A stretch of DNA of 62,738 nucleotides from Paraburkholderia sp. SG-MS1 (GCF_012275575.1 NZ_NPIH01000246.1:1-62738); one strand, 5' to 3'. Numbered from the stretch's first letter, positions 18,844-29,786 are shown. The notes: generated by a model from the sequence alone, not told the origin. A program made the numbers and translations.

Positions 18844-19894
<1,051 letters not shown>

Positions 19895-19947
19895 CTTGGC
19901 TCTAGGCCGCCTTTGCGCAACACGAAGCAGTGCGCGCGGAGCGCCGC

Positions 19948-20880
19948 CTACTGGGCGGTCTGCTGACGTTGATACTCGTCGTGCTTCATTTGCATGTAGT
20001 CAGCGCGGCTCACTTCGTGCAATTGCCGCGGATACTGCTCGGTCGCATCGAACCAGTCGGCGAGGCGCTTGTCGAGGCGGGCGTTGGGCGGGCTGGAAAG
20101 CGCCCCCAGATAGGCATCGATGGCGAGGTAATAGCGCATGGTATTGCGCTCCACCAGACCGCGCACGCCGCCGATGTAGCGCGTCTCGCCCGCCGACGAA
20201 TCGGGCGCGGCGGAAAAGCCGACCTTGTCGCTGCCAATCGTCGCCAGATAGGTTTTCATCGCAAGCCGTCCCGCCGTGCCGTAACCGTAGGCGTAGGTCA
20301 GGTGGATGAAGCTCCGGCTATCGCCCACGGGTATCGCCTCCAGCACGATACGATAGTCTTTCGTGCTCAACGGACCTGTAGCGGCACTGAGCTCAACGCG
20401 AAGATAATCGGGACTGCTCGCTGCCGCGCGATAGTTGAATTGCACGCGGTAGGACGAGGAAAGCGACTCCGCCGTTTTCTTGCCGATGTTCACCGCGAGG
20501 ACCGTGCCGTTGGCGCCCGTCGATGCATGACAGTACTTCGTGTTCAGGTGCAGGATCAGCACGTCGCACCAGTTGGCCGGCCCCTGAGCCGGGTCGTTGA
20601 GCGTTGCGTTGAGCGTCGCGAACGGATGGTCGAGCACACCGTAAATCTCGCCTTTGAGTGCCGAAGGCAACTCCTGGGATTCGAGGTATAGCGGTCGCTG
20701 AAACTGATTGTGTGCGAGCTGCTGCGTGAGACTCTCGTATTTCTCGCGCAGGCTCGCCGCGCGGTCGGCCGCTTGCGCGAAGGCGCTCTGGCACAGGCAG
20801 CAGAACACCGCCAGCATCGCGGCCGTCAGCCACTGCCGCACGCTCCGTGTGCCTACTGGGAATCTGGCAAGCCTGCCCAT
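19948..20880 (-). CDS. Exported hypothetical protein
   Basis: 310 residues with a signal peptide (residues 1-36, ending SAFAQA) and a mature chain of mixed alpha/beta composition. The mature part includes GEIYGVLDHPFATLNATLND, then WCDVLILHLNTKYC and IHLTYAYGYGTAGRLAMKTY. It has two conserved-looking cysteines and no transmembrane span. The pattern resembles uncharacterised START/SRPBCC-like secreted proteins in Burkholderiaceae, but the family is not certain. Expected in the periplasm. The ribosome site is GGAGGAGAACGTCC, directly before the ATG. It lies just upstream of the glgX pseudogene. Confidence 0.75.
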   Translation of the reverse strand: MGRLARFPVGTRSVRQWLTAAMLAVFCCLCQSAFAQAADRAASLREKYESLTQQLAHNQFQRPLYLESQELPSALKGEIYGVLDHPFATLNATLNDPAQGPANWCDVLILHLNTKYCHASTGANGTVLAVNIGKKTAESLSSSYRVQFNYRAAASSPDYLRVELSAATGPLSTKDYRIVLEAIPVGDSRSFIHLTYAYGYGTAGRLAMKTYLATIGSDKVGFSAAPDSSAGETRYIGGVRGLVERNTMRYYLAIDAYLGALSSPPNARLDKRLADWFDATEQYPRQLHEVSRADYMQMKHDEYQRQQTAQ

Positions 20881-21101
20881 GGACGTTCTCCTCCTTTTCG
20901 CCCGGATCGCGGGAGCGCCAGGCGCGAATCATGGCGCGCTGTTGTCTTCCCCCTATTCTTGCAGGCGGCGGCTTGGTTTGTACACCCGCAATCACCGCTG
21001 ACCCGCAACTCCGTACAACATAGGAAAGTCACTCGGGTGGAAGAACAGCAAAATAAAGTCTAGGATCAGTGAGGATCGCACAACCTCATGGGGGAGCCGT
21101 C

Positions 21102-21359
21102 ATGAAGCACTTTACTGCGGCCGTGTTGAACATTCTGTTCGGCGCAGCAAGCATCGCGCCCGCGATGGCACAGACTTCTCCTTCTATGGCGTCCACTCCG
21201 CCCGCGCCTCTCACCCGCGCCGACGTCAAAGCCGACCTCGTCGCCTGGCGGGCTGCCGGATTCAAACCGCCAATCAATTTTGAGCACTACCCAGCCAATG
21301 CTCAACAGGCGAGTCGAATCGTCGCCGGGCAGCGCACACAGGCGCTGGGCCAGCACTAA
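21102..21359 (+). CDS. DUF4148-type exported miniprotein
   Basis: 85 residues from an ATG at 21102 with GGGGGAG upstream. A signal peptide (MKHFTAAVLNILFGAAS, cut near AMA-QT) is followed by LTRADVKADLVAWRAAGFKP, the short helical motif of DUF4148, a family of small periplasmic proteins abundant in Burkholderia. The end is DUF-typical (QQASRIVAGQR). Function unknown. Confidence 0.75.
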   Translation: MKHFTAAVLNILFGAASIAPAMAQTSPSMASTPPAPLTRADVKADLVAWRAAGFKPPINFEHYPANAQQASRIVAGQRTQALGQH

Positions 21360-21426
21360 CGGGATTCGAAGGGTCGTCAGCGCCGCCGTCCCCGACGGCG
21401 GCACGGTGTCGAACAGTCGTGTTCGC

Positions 21427-22209
21427 TCACTGACCGGGAACAAGCGCGAGTACCCGAAGCGGACTGCCGGAGCCTGATTGAATTTTTAGCGGCGCGGAAA
21501 GAATCACGGCTCCAGTAGCGGGCAATTCGTCGAGGTTTTTCAGGCACTGCAATCCGTACCGGTTGGCGCCATGCATCAGCGTATGGCACGGATACGGAAT
21601 TGGCCACGCATAGGATTGGCCCGCGTCAGTGTTAATCGTTTCGACGCCGAAGCCATGAACGCGCCGCTCGTGGATCAGCCACTCCACGGCTTCCTGGGTC
21701 GGCCCCGGCGTGTGCGCACCGTCCTCCCGCAGGTTGACGAACTCCGCCGGGTCTGTACGCTTCGACCAGTCGGTGCGCAACAACACCCACGCAGACGCAG
21801 GTATCTTGCCGTGCTGCGACTCCCAACGCTCGAGGAATTCCGTCGTCAGCAACCAGTCGGAATTAGCCGCGACCTCTTCGCTGCCGTCGATCACGACCGC
21901 CGGCGCAATGAAGTTAGTCACTTCAATCGTGTCGACCGCATTGCGCGCGTGATCCTTGCCGCTCACCCAATGAACCGGCGCGTCAAAGTGCGTCCCGGTA
22001 TGCTCGCCGCACGAGAAATTGTTCCAGTACCAGCCCGGGCCCCGTTCGTCATACCGGCTAATCTGCTCCATCTTGAACGCCCATACCTGGCCGAATTCAG
22101 CCGGCAATTCCAAGGCGGGGAAATCTGGGGAAAGTGTCTGCGTCAGATCGACGACCCGAACGCTGCCGACCGAGATTTCCCGGACGAGTTGATCGAGAAC
22201 TGTTGTCAT
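21427..22209 (-). CDS. Cyclase-family metal-dependent hydrolase (kynurenine formamidase-like)
   Basis: 260 residues of the putative cyclase family (PF04199). The metal-binding motif H-x-G-T-H-x-D is present as EHTGTHFDAPVHW, followed by VVIDGSEE and a C-terminal pocket segment. Family members open or hydrolyse amides and lactones, for example N-formylkynurenine. It is the last gene of the eight-gene minus-strand unit, 154 bases after indolepyruvate oxidoreductase beta. The longer gap means it may also have its own promoter. An N-formyl or lactam/lactone hydrolysis step in the pathway is an inference. Confidence 0.85.
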   Translation of the reverse strand: MTTVLDQLVREISVGSVRVVDLTQTLSPDFPALELPAEFGQVWAFKMEQISRYDERGPGWYWNNFSCGEHTGTHFDAPVHWVSGKDHARNAVDTIEVTNFIAPAVVIDGSEEVAANSDWLLTTEFLERWESQHGKIPASAWVLLRTDWSKRTDPAEFVNLREDGAHTPGPTQEAVEWLIHERRVHGFGVETINTDAGQSYAWPIPYPCHTLMHGANRYGLQCLKNLDELPATGAVILSAPLKIQSGSGSPLRVLALVPGQ

Positions 22210-22363
22210 AAGGAATGTGTCAGATATATCTGTGATAGGTCAACCATCGTCGTGGACGGCGCGAAGCACCCAGGCACTCATCGTTTTCGTAGCGTCCCGA
22301 CCTCCCGATAAAAAATATCGTGCTACCTGGCCTTCGCGCCGGGCCCTCCGCGGCGCCTGACGC

Positions 22364-23869
22364 TCAGACCAAGGCGTGCCGCCCGAGCGCTTCCTGCAGC
22401 TTCCTGCCGTGCTCGTCGGCAAGCGCCGCTTCGCGCAGCTCACGAAGCGTGGCGGGCGCCAGCAGCGCACCCGCGCGGGCCACGGCGGTCATCACCTTCT
22501 CGTAGTTGGCCAATCCGCGCGCGTGCGTGTCGCTGTAGCCCTTGACGAGCCGCTGGCATTGGACGACCTCGACGGCAAGCGCCGTATTGCGTTGCGCCGC
22601 ATCGCGCACCTGGCTCAGCCAATGTTCGATGCGCGCATTTTCGATGTGGTAGCGCAGTGTGGCGCGGCGCCAGCCGCGCATGCGCGACACCGCGTAGAGC
22701 ATCAGGTAGCCGCGCAGCGAGCTGGTGGTAACGACGCGGCCCTCCTGCGTAAAGCGGCGCACGAGGCGATGCGCCCAGTGCGGACGCATCAGCCATTTGC
22801 CGAGCGACGCAGGCAACGTCTCGCAGATTTCCTCGATCCGCGGATGCATGAACTCGTTGATCGCGAGGAGTTGGTCCACTTGTGCGCGCACTTCGCCGCG
22901 TACCCGCTCGAAGCGTGAACCACGAGTCTTGAGATCGGCCACGCGAATGGTGTCCTCGTACGACATCCACAGCGCCAGGTGTCGCGCGGTCTCGCGCACG
23001 AGCACGGTGTCCTGCTGCCTGAGCCCACGCCCTACTTCGGCCAGGCGATCGAGATAGAGTCCTGCGTAGTCGGGGTCCTGATAGTCGACCAGCCGACGCG
23101 CACCTTCGGTCACCATTTGCTGAACGTCGACGGGAAATTGAGTGCGAATGCGTTCGACGAGAGCCGCCACCTTCGAGTCGCGTGGCTTCGCGTCCATTGC
23201 GCCAGTCGCGACTTCTTCCGTATCGTCGGCAGGCTGCCGGGCTTCGTTCGCCTTCAGGTAAGCCACGCCGAACGCATGCAGGCTCGGCTTCACGCCCACG
23301 CCGCCACGCTCGATCGTCGCCTCGAACTGCTCGCGGCTGAACGCCAACACGCCCGTGCCGGCCAGCGCGCCGAACAATACGGCGCTGATCACGCTGCCGG
23401 AGGCTTCCGCCGCGCGGGCCATATCGAAGCGCACGAAGCGCTTCGCCGCCTTGCCGGCATGCGCGATCAACGCGTCGCTATCGACTCGCCCGTCGCCCAT
23501 CGCGGTCTTCTCGGCAATCGAATAGACGCGGTGCGTCGAGGCCACGAGCGTGGTCCGATCAGGCGTCACGAGACCGCGCTGCACCGCACGCCCGGCTTCC
23601 ATCAGTTCGGATGCGAGCACCACGTCGACGTCGCCGGGCAGCGGCATCAGCGCGAGCACTGGCGCACGGCCGGCACGGTCCGCGAGTTCGCGTGGAAACA
23701 GTTCGACGTAATAGATGGTTGCGCCGGTGCGTTGCGCCACACCCGGCACCGAGGTGGTCTGCGCGTAGTAGCCGTTGTGTTCACCGAGATCGACGATCCA
23801 GTCGGCGAGTACGCCACCGCCCTCTCCGCCCATGGCGAGAATGGCGATTTTGATCGGTTGGGCTTTCAT
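22364..23869 (-). CDS. iorB: Indolepyruvate oxidoreductase subunit beta
   Basis: 501 residues from an ATG at 23869, although the frame is open to 24052. The N-terminal 200 residues are the pyruvate-ferredoxin oxidoreductase gamma-type domain (IAILAMGGEGGGVLADWIVD, TSVPGVAQRTGATIYYVELF). The remainder is a helical C-terminal extension typical of the long bacterial IorB (DUF6537-like). With IorA it converts an aryl-2-oxo acid plus CoA to aryl-acetyl-CoA and CO2. The start is 17 bases after the iorA stop, so translation is coupled. Confidence 0.9.
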   Translation of the reverse strand: MKAQPIKIAILAMGGEGGGVLADWIVDLGEHNGYYAQTTSVPGVAQRTGATIYYVELFPRELADRAGRAPVLALMPLPGDVDVVLASELMEAGRAVQRGLVTPDRTTLVASTHRVYSIAEKTAMGDGRVDSDALIAHAGKAAKRFVRFDMARAAEASGSVISAVLFGALAGTGVLAFSREQFEATIERGGVGVKPSLHAFGVAYLKANEARQPADDTEEVATGAMDAKPRDSKVAALVERIRTQFPVDVQQMVTEGARRLVDYQDPDYAGLYLDRLAEVGRGLRQQDTVLVRETARHLALWMSYEDTIRVADLKTRGSRFERVRGEVRAQVDQLLAINEFMHPRIEEICETLPASLGKWLMRPHWAHRLVRRFTQEGRVVTTSSLRGYLMLYAVSRMRGWRRATLRYHIENARIEHWLSQVRDAAQRNTALAVEVVQCQRLVKGYSDTHARGLANYEKVMTAVARAGALLAPATLRELREAALADEHGRKLQEALGRHALV

Positions 23870-23886
23870 AGTGGAACTCTCGTTGA

Positions 23887-26070
23887 TCAGAACACGTAGC
23901 GCGCGCGGCGCGCAGCCTCTCGTCGCTGCAACCAGCCGATCAGCCCGTCGCGCACGCGTTGCCGCAGACGATCGACGCGGGTCGGGTTGCTGACGATCTG
24001 CGCCCGGTAAAACGACGGGCACAGCACGGCGGCATGGGACACTTCCCCGCACAGTCCACAGCCCACACAGCTATCGAGCACGGTGGCAACCGGATCGGTG
24101 CGCAACGGGTCCGGGTTCTGCTTGACCGACAGCGACGGGCAACCGGACAGGCGGATGCACGAGTGATCGCCGGTACAGGTATCCGAATCGACGCCGAAGC
24201 GCTCGCGCACCACACGCTCGCCGGCCGCGATCGCCTTGCGCACCTTCGGCTTCTCGCGACGTTGTTTGTTCAACATGCACTCGCTTTGCGCGATCAGCAC
24301 CTTCGGGCCTTTGGCCTGGGTGGTGAGCGCTTCCCTCAGCGTGGCCATCATCGCCTTCAGGTCGTAGGTGCGGCGAACGGTGCGCACCCAGTCGACCCCG
24401 ACGCCGCGCACGGCCCGCTCGATCTCGTGCCCGGTACTGCGGGTCGGATTGAGCGCGGCGGACGAGAGGATGTCCTGACCGCCGGTCGCCGACGTATAGC
24501 TGTTGTCGACGATGACGGTGAGGTTGTCGCTTTTGTTGAAGACCGCGTTTGCGATGCCGCTGGTCAGGCCGTTGTGCCAGAACCCGCCGTCGCCCATGAC
24601 CGAAATCGCCCGCTTGCCTGCCGGTGCGTTCAATGCCGCGGCACTCGCGCTGCCGAGGCCGTAGCCCATCGTCGTGCTGCCGAGATTGAACGGCGGCAGA
24701 ATCGAAAACAGATGGCAGCCGATATCCGCGCTCACGTGGTGCGCGCCCAGTTCGCGCTCGACCAGTTTCATCGCGGTGAAGATCGGCCGCTCGGGGCAAC
24801 CCGTACAGAAGCCGGGTGGCCGCGCATGGACGTTTTCATCGAGCAGCGCTTGCGCTTGCGCCGCAGACGCTGAAGCGGCGGCGGGCGCCGCCACGAGCGG
24901 AATCACCATACGCGCTGCCGGCACGACGGCCGCCGGCGCGAGCATGCCGTATCGTTCGAAGAACGCGCGCAGCCCCTTGATGACCGCCGCCGTGCTGTAC
25001 TCGCCGGCGAGCGACAGCATGTCCTTACCGTGCAGCATGGTCGCGCAATCGGCCTGGCGCAGGATCGCGCTGGCGTTCTGCTCGACGAAGTTCGGCTGGC
25101 CTTCCTCGATGACGAGTACCGCGCGCTTGCCCTCGCAGAACCGTTGCCACTCGGAATCGACGAGCGGATACGCAACGTTCATCACGTACAGCGGCACCTT
25201 CGACTCGCCGTACACGTCAGCGAGACCGAGGCGTTCGAGCGCGCGCAGCACGGTGTTGTAACTGCCGCCCTGCACGGCGATGCCGATATCGACGGCATCC
25301 GCCGGGAAAAATTCGTTGAGCTGACGTTCCTCGATGAATTTCACCGCCGCGGGCCACCGCTCGTTAATCTTCTCCTGTTCGTGCAAAAAGCTCGCGGGCG
25401 GCAGCACGATGCGGCTCACGTCGCGATTCGGGTTCTCGAGCGCATCCCTGATCGAGAACGCCGAGCGACGGTTATCCGAGGCGACGAACTGCCCGTGCAC
25501 GTGACACGCGCGAATGCGCAATTGCAGCATCACCGGCGTGTGGCTCGCCTCCGAGAGATCGAAGCCGTCCTTCACCGCTTGAACGATGCACGGCAGGCTC
25601 GGCCGCGGATCGAGCAGCCAGATCTGCGATTTCATCGCGAAGGCATGGCTGCGCTCCTGCATGATCGAGGAGCCTTCACCGTAGTCCTCGCCGACGATGA
25701 TCAACGCGCCGCCCGTCACCCCGCCCGAGGCGAGGTTCGCCAGCGCGTCGGAAGCGACGTTGGTGCCGACCGTCGCCTTGAAGGTCACCGCGCCGCGCAG
25801 CGGATAGTTCACCGAGGCGGCGAGCGAAGCCGCCGCCGTGGCTTCGCTCGCGCTGTTTTCGAAACGGATGCCGTGGTCGCTCAGGATGTCCTGAGCGTCG
25901 GCGAGCACGTCCATCAAGTGCGAAATGGGCGCGCCCTGATAGCCGGCCACATACGCCACGCCTGACTCCAGCAGCGCCTTGGTCACCGCGAGAATCCCCT
26001 CGCCGCTGAAAACCTCGCCGGCGCCCAGGCGCAGCTTCTTCACTTCTTCGACAAATGACCGCTCGGCCAT
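23887..26070 (-). CDS. iorA: Indolepyruvate oxidoreductase subunit alpha
   Basis: 727 residues. The N-terminal half has the pyrimidine-binding transketolase fold (VAYVAGYQGAPISHLMDVLA). The C-terminal half has the thiamine-diphosphate site (MGDGGFWHNG, then VIVDNSYTSATGGQ) and a short iron-sulfur-like segment at the end (CVGCGLCGEVSHAAVLCPS). The FCTGCPERPIF motif is typical of IorA. Expected substrates are indolepyruvate, phenylpyruvate or similar aryl-2-oxo acids, with ferredoxin or another acceptor. Ribosome site AAGGAA. It sits between the amino acid permease and iorB in a tight unit, so it is probably the committed decarboxylation step. Confidence 0.92.
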   Translation of the reverse strand: MAERSFVEEVKKLRLGAGEVFSGEGILAVTKALLESGVAYVAGYQGAPISHLMDVLADAQDILSDHGIRFENSASEATAAASLAASVNYPLRGAVTFKATVGTNVASDALANLASGGVTGGALIIVGEDYGEGSSIMQERSHAFAMKSQIWLLDPRPSLPCIVQAVKDGFDLSEASHTPVMLQLRIRACHVHGQFVASDNRRSAFSIRDALENPNRDVSRIVLPPASFLHEQEKINERWPAAVKFIEERQLNEFFPADAVDIGIAVQGGSYNTVLRALERLGLADVYGESKVPLYVMNVAYPLVDSEWQRFCEGKRAVLVIEEGQPNFVEQNASAILRQADCATMLHGKDMLSLAGEYSTAAVIKGLRAFFERYGMLAPAAVVPAARMVIPLVAAPAAASASAAQAQALLDENVHARPPGFCTGCPERPIFTAMKLVERELGAHHVSADIGCHLFSILPPFNLGSTTMGYGLGSASAAALNAPAGKRAISVMGDGGFWHNGLTSGIANAVFNKSDNLTVIVDNSYTSATGGQDILSSAALNPTRSTGHEIERAVRGVGVDWVRTVRRTYDLKAMMATLREALTTQAKGPKVLIAQSECMLNKQRREKPKVRKAIAAGERVVRERFGVDSDTCTGDHSCIRLSGCPSLSVKQNPDPLRTDPVATVLDSCVGCGLCGEVSHAAVLCPSFYRAQIVSNPTRVDRLRQRVRDGLIGWLQRREAARRARYVF

Positions 26071-26094
26071 GACGTTCCTTGTGGGTGATCCGAT

Positions 26095-27498
26095 TCAGGC
26101 GTTGGCGGCGTTAGCGACCACCGATTGCGCGAGCCGCTTGCGATAGAAGAAGTACACCATGGAAATGGCGATCAGCCACGGCACGCCGACGATCCAGGAG
26201 ATGTTCCAGAATTCGGTGTCGAGGCCCATGGTCACCAGAATTGCGCTCAGCAACGCAATGCCGGTCAATTGCGCGATGGGGAACAGCGGCATGCGCACCG
26301 GCAGCGTGCGGCCTCGCCATGCCCGGCGGAAGCGCAGGTGAGTCGCAAGAATCACGATCCATACGAAGATGCCGCCGAACAAGGCGATACCGAACAGATA
26401 GTTGTATGCGAGCGGGCTGAAGAACGATACCGCCGCTGCCGCCAGCACGCCGGCACCGGAAATCAGCGTGGCGACGAGCGGGGTGCCATTCGCGGTCAAC
26501 GCGCCGATCCAGCGCGGCGCATAGCCGCCGCGCGCGAGCGAGAACAGCGTGCGCGAGGACAGGTAGATGTTGGTGTTCATGCTCGAGAGCGCCGCCGTGA
26601 TCACGACGAAGTTCATCAGCCCCGCCGCATGCGCGATACCTGCGTGCGCGAACAGCTTCACGAACGGACTTTGCTGCACCACCTTCGCACCGGCTTCGGT
26701 CCAGGGAAGGTAAGCGACCATCAGGCCGAGCGCGAGAATATAGAAAAGCGTGAGGCGCCCCACCATCGATCGCAGCGCATGCGGAATGGCGCGTGACGGA
26801 TCTTTTGCCTCGCCCGACGTCACGGCCACGATTTCCACGCCGTAGAACGAGAAAATCGCCATCAACACGCCCATCCACACGCCGCCGAAGCCATGTGGCA
26901 TGAAGCCGCCCGGCAAACCGGTGAGATTGTGCAAACCGATTGCGGGCGTCCCCGTTCCGAGACCGAATACTTTCGCGAGTCCGACGACGATAAAGCCGAG
27001 GATCGCCACCACCTTGATCAACGCGAACCAGTACTCGAACGAGCCGAAGTTGGTCACCGACCGGCAGTTGACGTAGACGAGCGCGATGCCGAACGCGATG
27101 GACCACAGCCACACGGGAACGCCTGGGAACCAGAAGCCCATGTAGACGCCGACAGCGATCGCTTCGCCGCCGACCGCCACCACCTCGATAATCCAGTACG
27201 TGTAGCGCACGACGAAGCCTACCCCGCGGCTCAGGTACATCTCCGCGTACGTGCCGAACGAGCCCGCGGTCGGGTGCGCCACGGCCATCTCAGCGAGGCT
27301 GAACACCATGATCACGGCGATCAGCGCAGCGATCGCGTAGCTGATCAGCACCGCCGGGCCAGCGTATCCGATCGCAATGCCGCTGCCCATGAAGAGGCCC
27401 GTGCCAATTGCACCTCCGATGCCGATCATCGTGATCTGACGCTGCGTCAGGGCTTTGTGCAAGCCCTTCTCGCGTGCAGTAATACTCGTTTCTTCCAT
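26095..27498 (-). CDS. APC-superfamily amino acid permease
   Basis: 467 residues with 12 predicted membrane segments. TM1 carries the amino acid permease signature (QRQITMIGIGGAIGTGLFMG), TM6 region FSFYGVEIVAVTSGEAKDPS and TM8 region SSMNTNIYLSSRTLFSLARG. These are typical of the AAT family (GabP/AroP/AnsP branch). It should import an amino acid with protons across the inner membrane. Spacing of 24 bases to iorA and 44 from the kynureninase-like gene supports co-transcription. It is the likely entry point for the operon's substrate, together with the porin. Confidence 0.92.
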   Translation of the reverse strand: MEETSITAREKGLHKALTQRQITMIGIGGAIGTGLFMGSGIAIGYAGPAVLISYAIAALIAVIMVFSLAEMAVAHPTAGSFGTYAEMYLSRGVGFVVRYTYWIIEVVAVGGEAIAVGVYMGFWFPGVPVWLWSIAFGIALVYVNCRSVTNFGSFEYWFALIKVVAILGFIVVGLAKVFGLGTGTPAIGLHNLTGLPGGFMPHGFGGVWMGVLMAIFSFYGVEIVAVTSGEAKDPSRAIPHALRSMVGRLTLFYILALGLMVAYLPWTEAGAKVVQQSPFVKLFAHAGIAHAAGLMNFVVITAALSSMNTNIYLSSRTLFSLARGGYAPRWIGALTANGTPLVATLISGAGVLAAAAVSFFSPLAYNYLFGIALFGGIFVWIVILATHLRFRRAWRGRTLPVRMPLFPIAQLTGIALLSAILVTMGLDTEFWNISWIVGVPWLIAISMVYFFYRKRLAQSVVANAANA

Positions 27499-27542
27499 GT
27501 CGCGTTCCCGTGTCCGTAGAGTGGTTGTGCTGCGTCAGTGGG

Positions 27543-28682
27543 TCAGCCTGCGGGGAGCAGCGTCGACAGCGTGTCGAGCGCCGCATGCGAAGTCAGCATG
27601 CCGGGTGACATGCGCACGGTGCAGCCGCGCGTATCCACCAGAAGTCCATGCTTCGCCAGAGAAACTTCGAGTGCGTGCGGATCGACGTGCTCCGGCAAAT
27701 CCGCCATCACGCTGCCCCCGCGCTGCGCATCGTCGCGCGGTGAGCGCAAGCGGTATCCCTTGGCATCGGCCAGCGCGATCAACCGGTGCGACAGCGCAAG
27801 GTTGTGCTCGCGCATGCCGGCCGCCGCGCTCGAGAGCCGCCACGCGAGACCCGGGCTCGATGCGACGAACGGCAAAAACGATGGCGTGCCGTTGTCGAAG
27901 CGCCGCGCATCGGCGGCCAATGAGAAGCGCGCGAGGTCCCAGTTGAATGGATCGGGTTGGCTGAACCAGCCTTGCACGAGCGGCGCCATGTCGCTGTCGA
28001 GCAACTCCGGATTGAGGTACGCGAGCCCGGTGCCCGGCGCGCCGCATAACCACTTGAGCGTGGTGCTCGCGACAAAATCGACGGCCGGCTGCATGACGTC
28101 GAAATCGAGGATGCCCGCGCCCTGGGTGATATCGACTGCGATCAGGCTGCCTTGGGCCCGACCGTGCGCGGCAAGCCGCTTGACGTCCGCCCGCTTCGAA
28201 GCGGTCGACGTGACCCAGGTGACGACGGCGAGCGCCACGTCGTCCTGCCACCGGGCGATGAATGCCTCGTCGGTCACGAACGCTTCGCCGGGTGCGAGCG
28301 GCACCGTGTCGAGCGTAAATCCCAGCACGGGCTCGAGCCCGCGCAGCATGTAATGCAGGCTCGGGAAGCAATCCCCGGCGATCAGCACGCGCCTGCCGGC
28401 CAGACGCCGTCGGCCGAGCGCGCCGACGAAGCGCGCGAACGCTTCAGTGACGTTCTCCGACGCGAACACGGCATGCGACGGAGCGTTGACGAGCGTGGCC
28501 CACTGATCGAGCACCTGCCGTCGAGCGGCGAGACCGTAGTCCCAGCGCTGGAGATCGGGCCGGCACCAGTTCGACGCGAAGGTGTCGAGCGCGGCGCGCA
28601 TGGCGTCCTCCTGTCCGGGAAACATGCCGACCGAGTGGTACAGCAGCCACCCCTGGCGACCGGGTTCGGCGGAATAGGTCAT
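27543..28682 (-). CDS. Class V PLP-dependent enzyme, kynureninase-like
   Basis: 379 residues of the aminotransferase class V fold. The PLP-binding lysine is in VASTTLKWLCGAPGTG. The preceding Asp is in IAVDITQGAGILDFDVM. The N-terminal domain (CRPDLQRWDYGLAARRQVLD, then ASENVTEAF) follows the kynureninase/isopenicillin-N-epimerase group. Possible reactions include C-C bond cleavage releasing alanine, or desulfuration or epimerisation. The presence of a cyclase-family hydrolase in the same operon recalls the kynurenine pathway, but no tryptophan dioxygenase is present. Assignment to true kynureninase is not secure. Confidence 0.8.
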   Translation of the reverse strand: MTYSAEPGRQGWLLYHSVGMFPGQEDAMRAALDTFASNWCRPDLQRWDYGLAARRQVLDQWATLVNAPSHAVFASENVTEAFARFVGALGRRRLAGRRVLIAGDCFPSLHYMLRGLEPVLGFTLDTVPLAPGEAFVTDEAFIARWQDDVALAVVTWVTSTASKRADVKRLAAHGRAQGSLIAVDITQGAGILDFDVMQPAVDFVASTTLKWLCGAPGTGLAYLNPELLDSDMAPLVQGWFSQPDPFNWDLARFSLAADARRFDNGTPSFLPFVASSPGLAWRLSSAAAGMREHNLALSHRLIALADAKGYRLRSPRDDAQRGGSVMADLPEHVDPHALEVSLAKHGLLVDTRGCTVRMSPGMLTSHAALDTLSTLLPAG

Positions 28683-28715
28683 GAGTCGTTCCTTTCAATG
28701 TTTCGACGAGCGGCC

Positions 28716-29786
28716 TTAGAACAGGTGGCGAATGCCGACGGCGGCGCCCGTCTGGTTATCCTTGCCGGGCAGCTCGGTGAACGCGCCGCCGCTGACGTGG
28801 TTGTAGTCGACCGTCGCATAGACCTGCGTGCGCTTTGACAGCGCGTACTCGGCCAGCAGCACGCCGGTGTAGCGCTGGCCAGTGTTGCCGCCAAGGCCGT
28901 TGATGTTGTGCATGTCGTCGTAATACGCAGCGCCCGTCAGGCTCAATGCAGGCAACGCCTGGTAGGTGATGCCGGTGTAGAACGTCAGGTCGCGGCGTTT
29001 GTTGTCGGCAAACGAACCGGGGGTGACGGTGCGGCTCGGATCGTTGAGCGCGCCGTCGACAAAGCCCGTGCCATCCTGGCCGCCCATATAGCCGACGAAC
29101 AGCGTGGCGAGGCCGGCGGAGTACTTCGCGGCCGCGCCCCACATGCGCTGGATGTTGTTGTTGAGGTCGCGCGTTTCCTGATACGTCCCGCCGAAGCTCA
29201 CCGGACCCAGGTCGTAAGACGCGCGCACGCTCCAGGAGGAATTCCTGCTCAGGCTGCCGGCCTGCTGACCGAAGCCGTAGGTCGCGCCGAGATGCAAGCC
29301 GCCAAACTGCCCCGCATAGGTCGCGGCATTGTCGATGCGGCCCACCGTCATGAAGAACGGCCAGGAGTTCGCCGTATAGTTGCCGACGGTCAACGGATCG
29401 AAGTCACCGAAGAAATTGAACGCCTCCGCGCCCTGGCGGCCGAGCGTGAAGGTGCCGAGTCTGCCGGACAGCCCGACGTATGCGTAGCGGCCGAAGATCC
29501 GCCCCCCCTGGTTGAGACCGCCATTCTGCGGATCGAAGCCGCTTTCGAGACGGAACAGCGCCTTCAGGCCACCCCCGAGGTCTTCGTCTCCCTTCAGGCC
29601 CCAGCGGCTGTTGGTGATGGCGCCATTGGTCAACTGCACCTGGTTGTCGTTGGCTGCATTCGAATTGTTCGTGAAGCGCACGCTCTGGTCGACAATACCG
29701 TAGAGCGTGACGTCGCCTTGCGCGAAGGCGGTCCCCGTTAAACCGATCCCCAGGAGTGTTAATGCGGCGTGGAGTTTGCGTGGCAT
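28716..29786 (-). CDS. Trimeric outer-membrane porin (Burkholderia OmpC/OpcP type)
   Basis: 356 residues from an ATG at 29786; the frame runs open to 29843. Signal peptide MPRKLHAALTLLGIGLTG ends at AFAQG. The mature chain begins DVTLYGIVDQSVRF and continues SRWGLKGDEDLGGGLKALF, both standard for Gram-negative porins (porin_4). It ends in a C-terminal phenylalanine (GIRHLF), the assembly signal for BamA. It would admit the pathway substrate through the outer membrane. Placement inside a catabolic operon suggests a dedicated channel and not a housekeeping porin. Confidence 0.92.
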   Translation of the reverse strand: MPRKLHAALTLLGIGLTGTAFAQGDVTLYGIVDQSVRFTNNSNAANDNQVQLTNGAITNSRWGLKGDEDLGGGLKALFRLESGFDPQNGGLNQGGRIFGRYAYVGLSGRLGTFTLGRQGAEAFNFFGDFDPLTVGNYTANSWPFFMTVGRIDNAATYAGQFGGLHLGATYGFGQQAGSLSRNSSWSVRASYDLGPVSFGGTYQETRDLNNNIQRMWGAAAKYSAGLATLFVGYMGGQDGTGFVDGALNDPSRTVTPGSFADNKRRDLTFYTGITYQALPALSLTGAAYYDDMHNINGLGGNTGQRYTGVLLAEYALSKRTQVYATVDYNHVSGGAFTELPGKDNQTGAAVGIRHLF

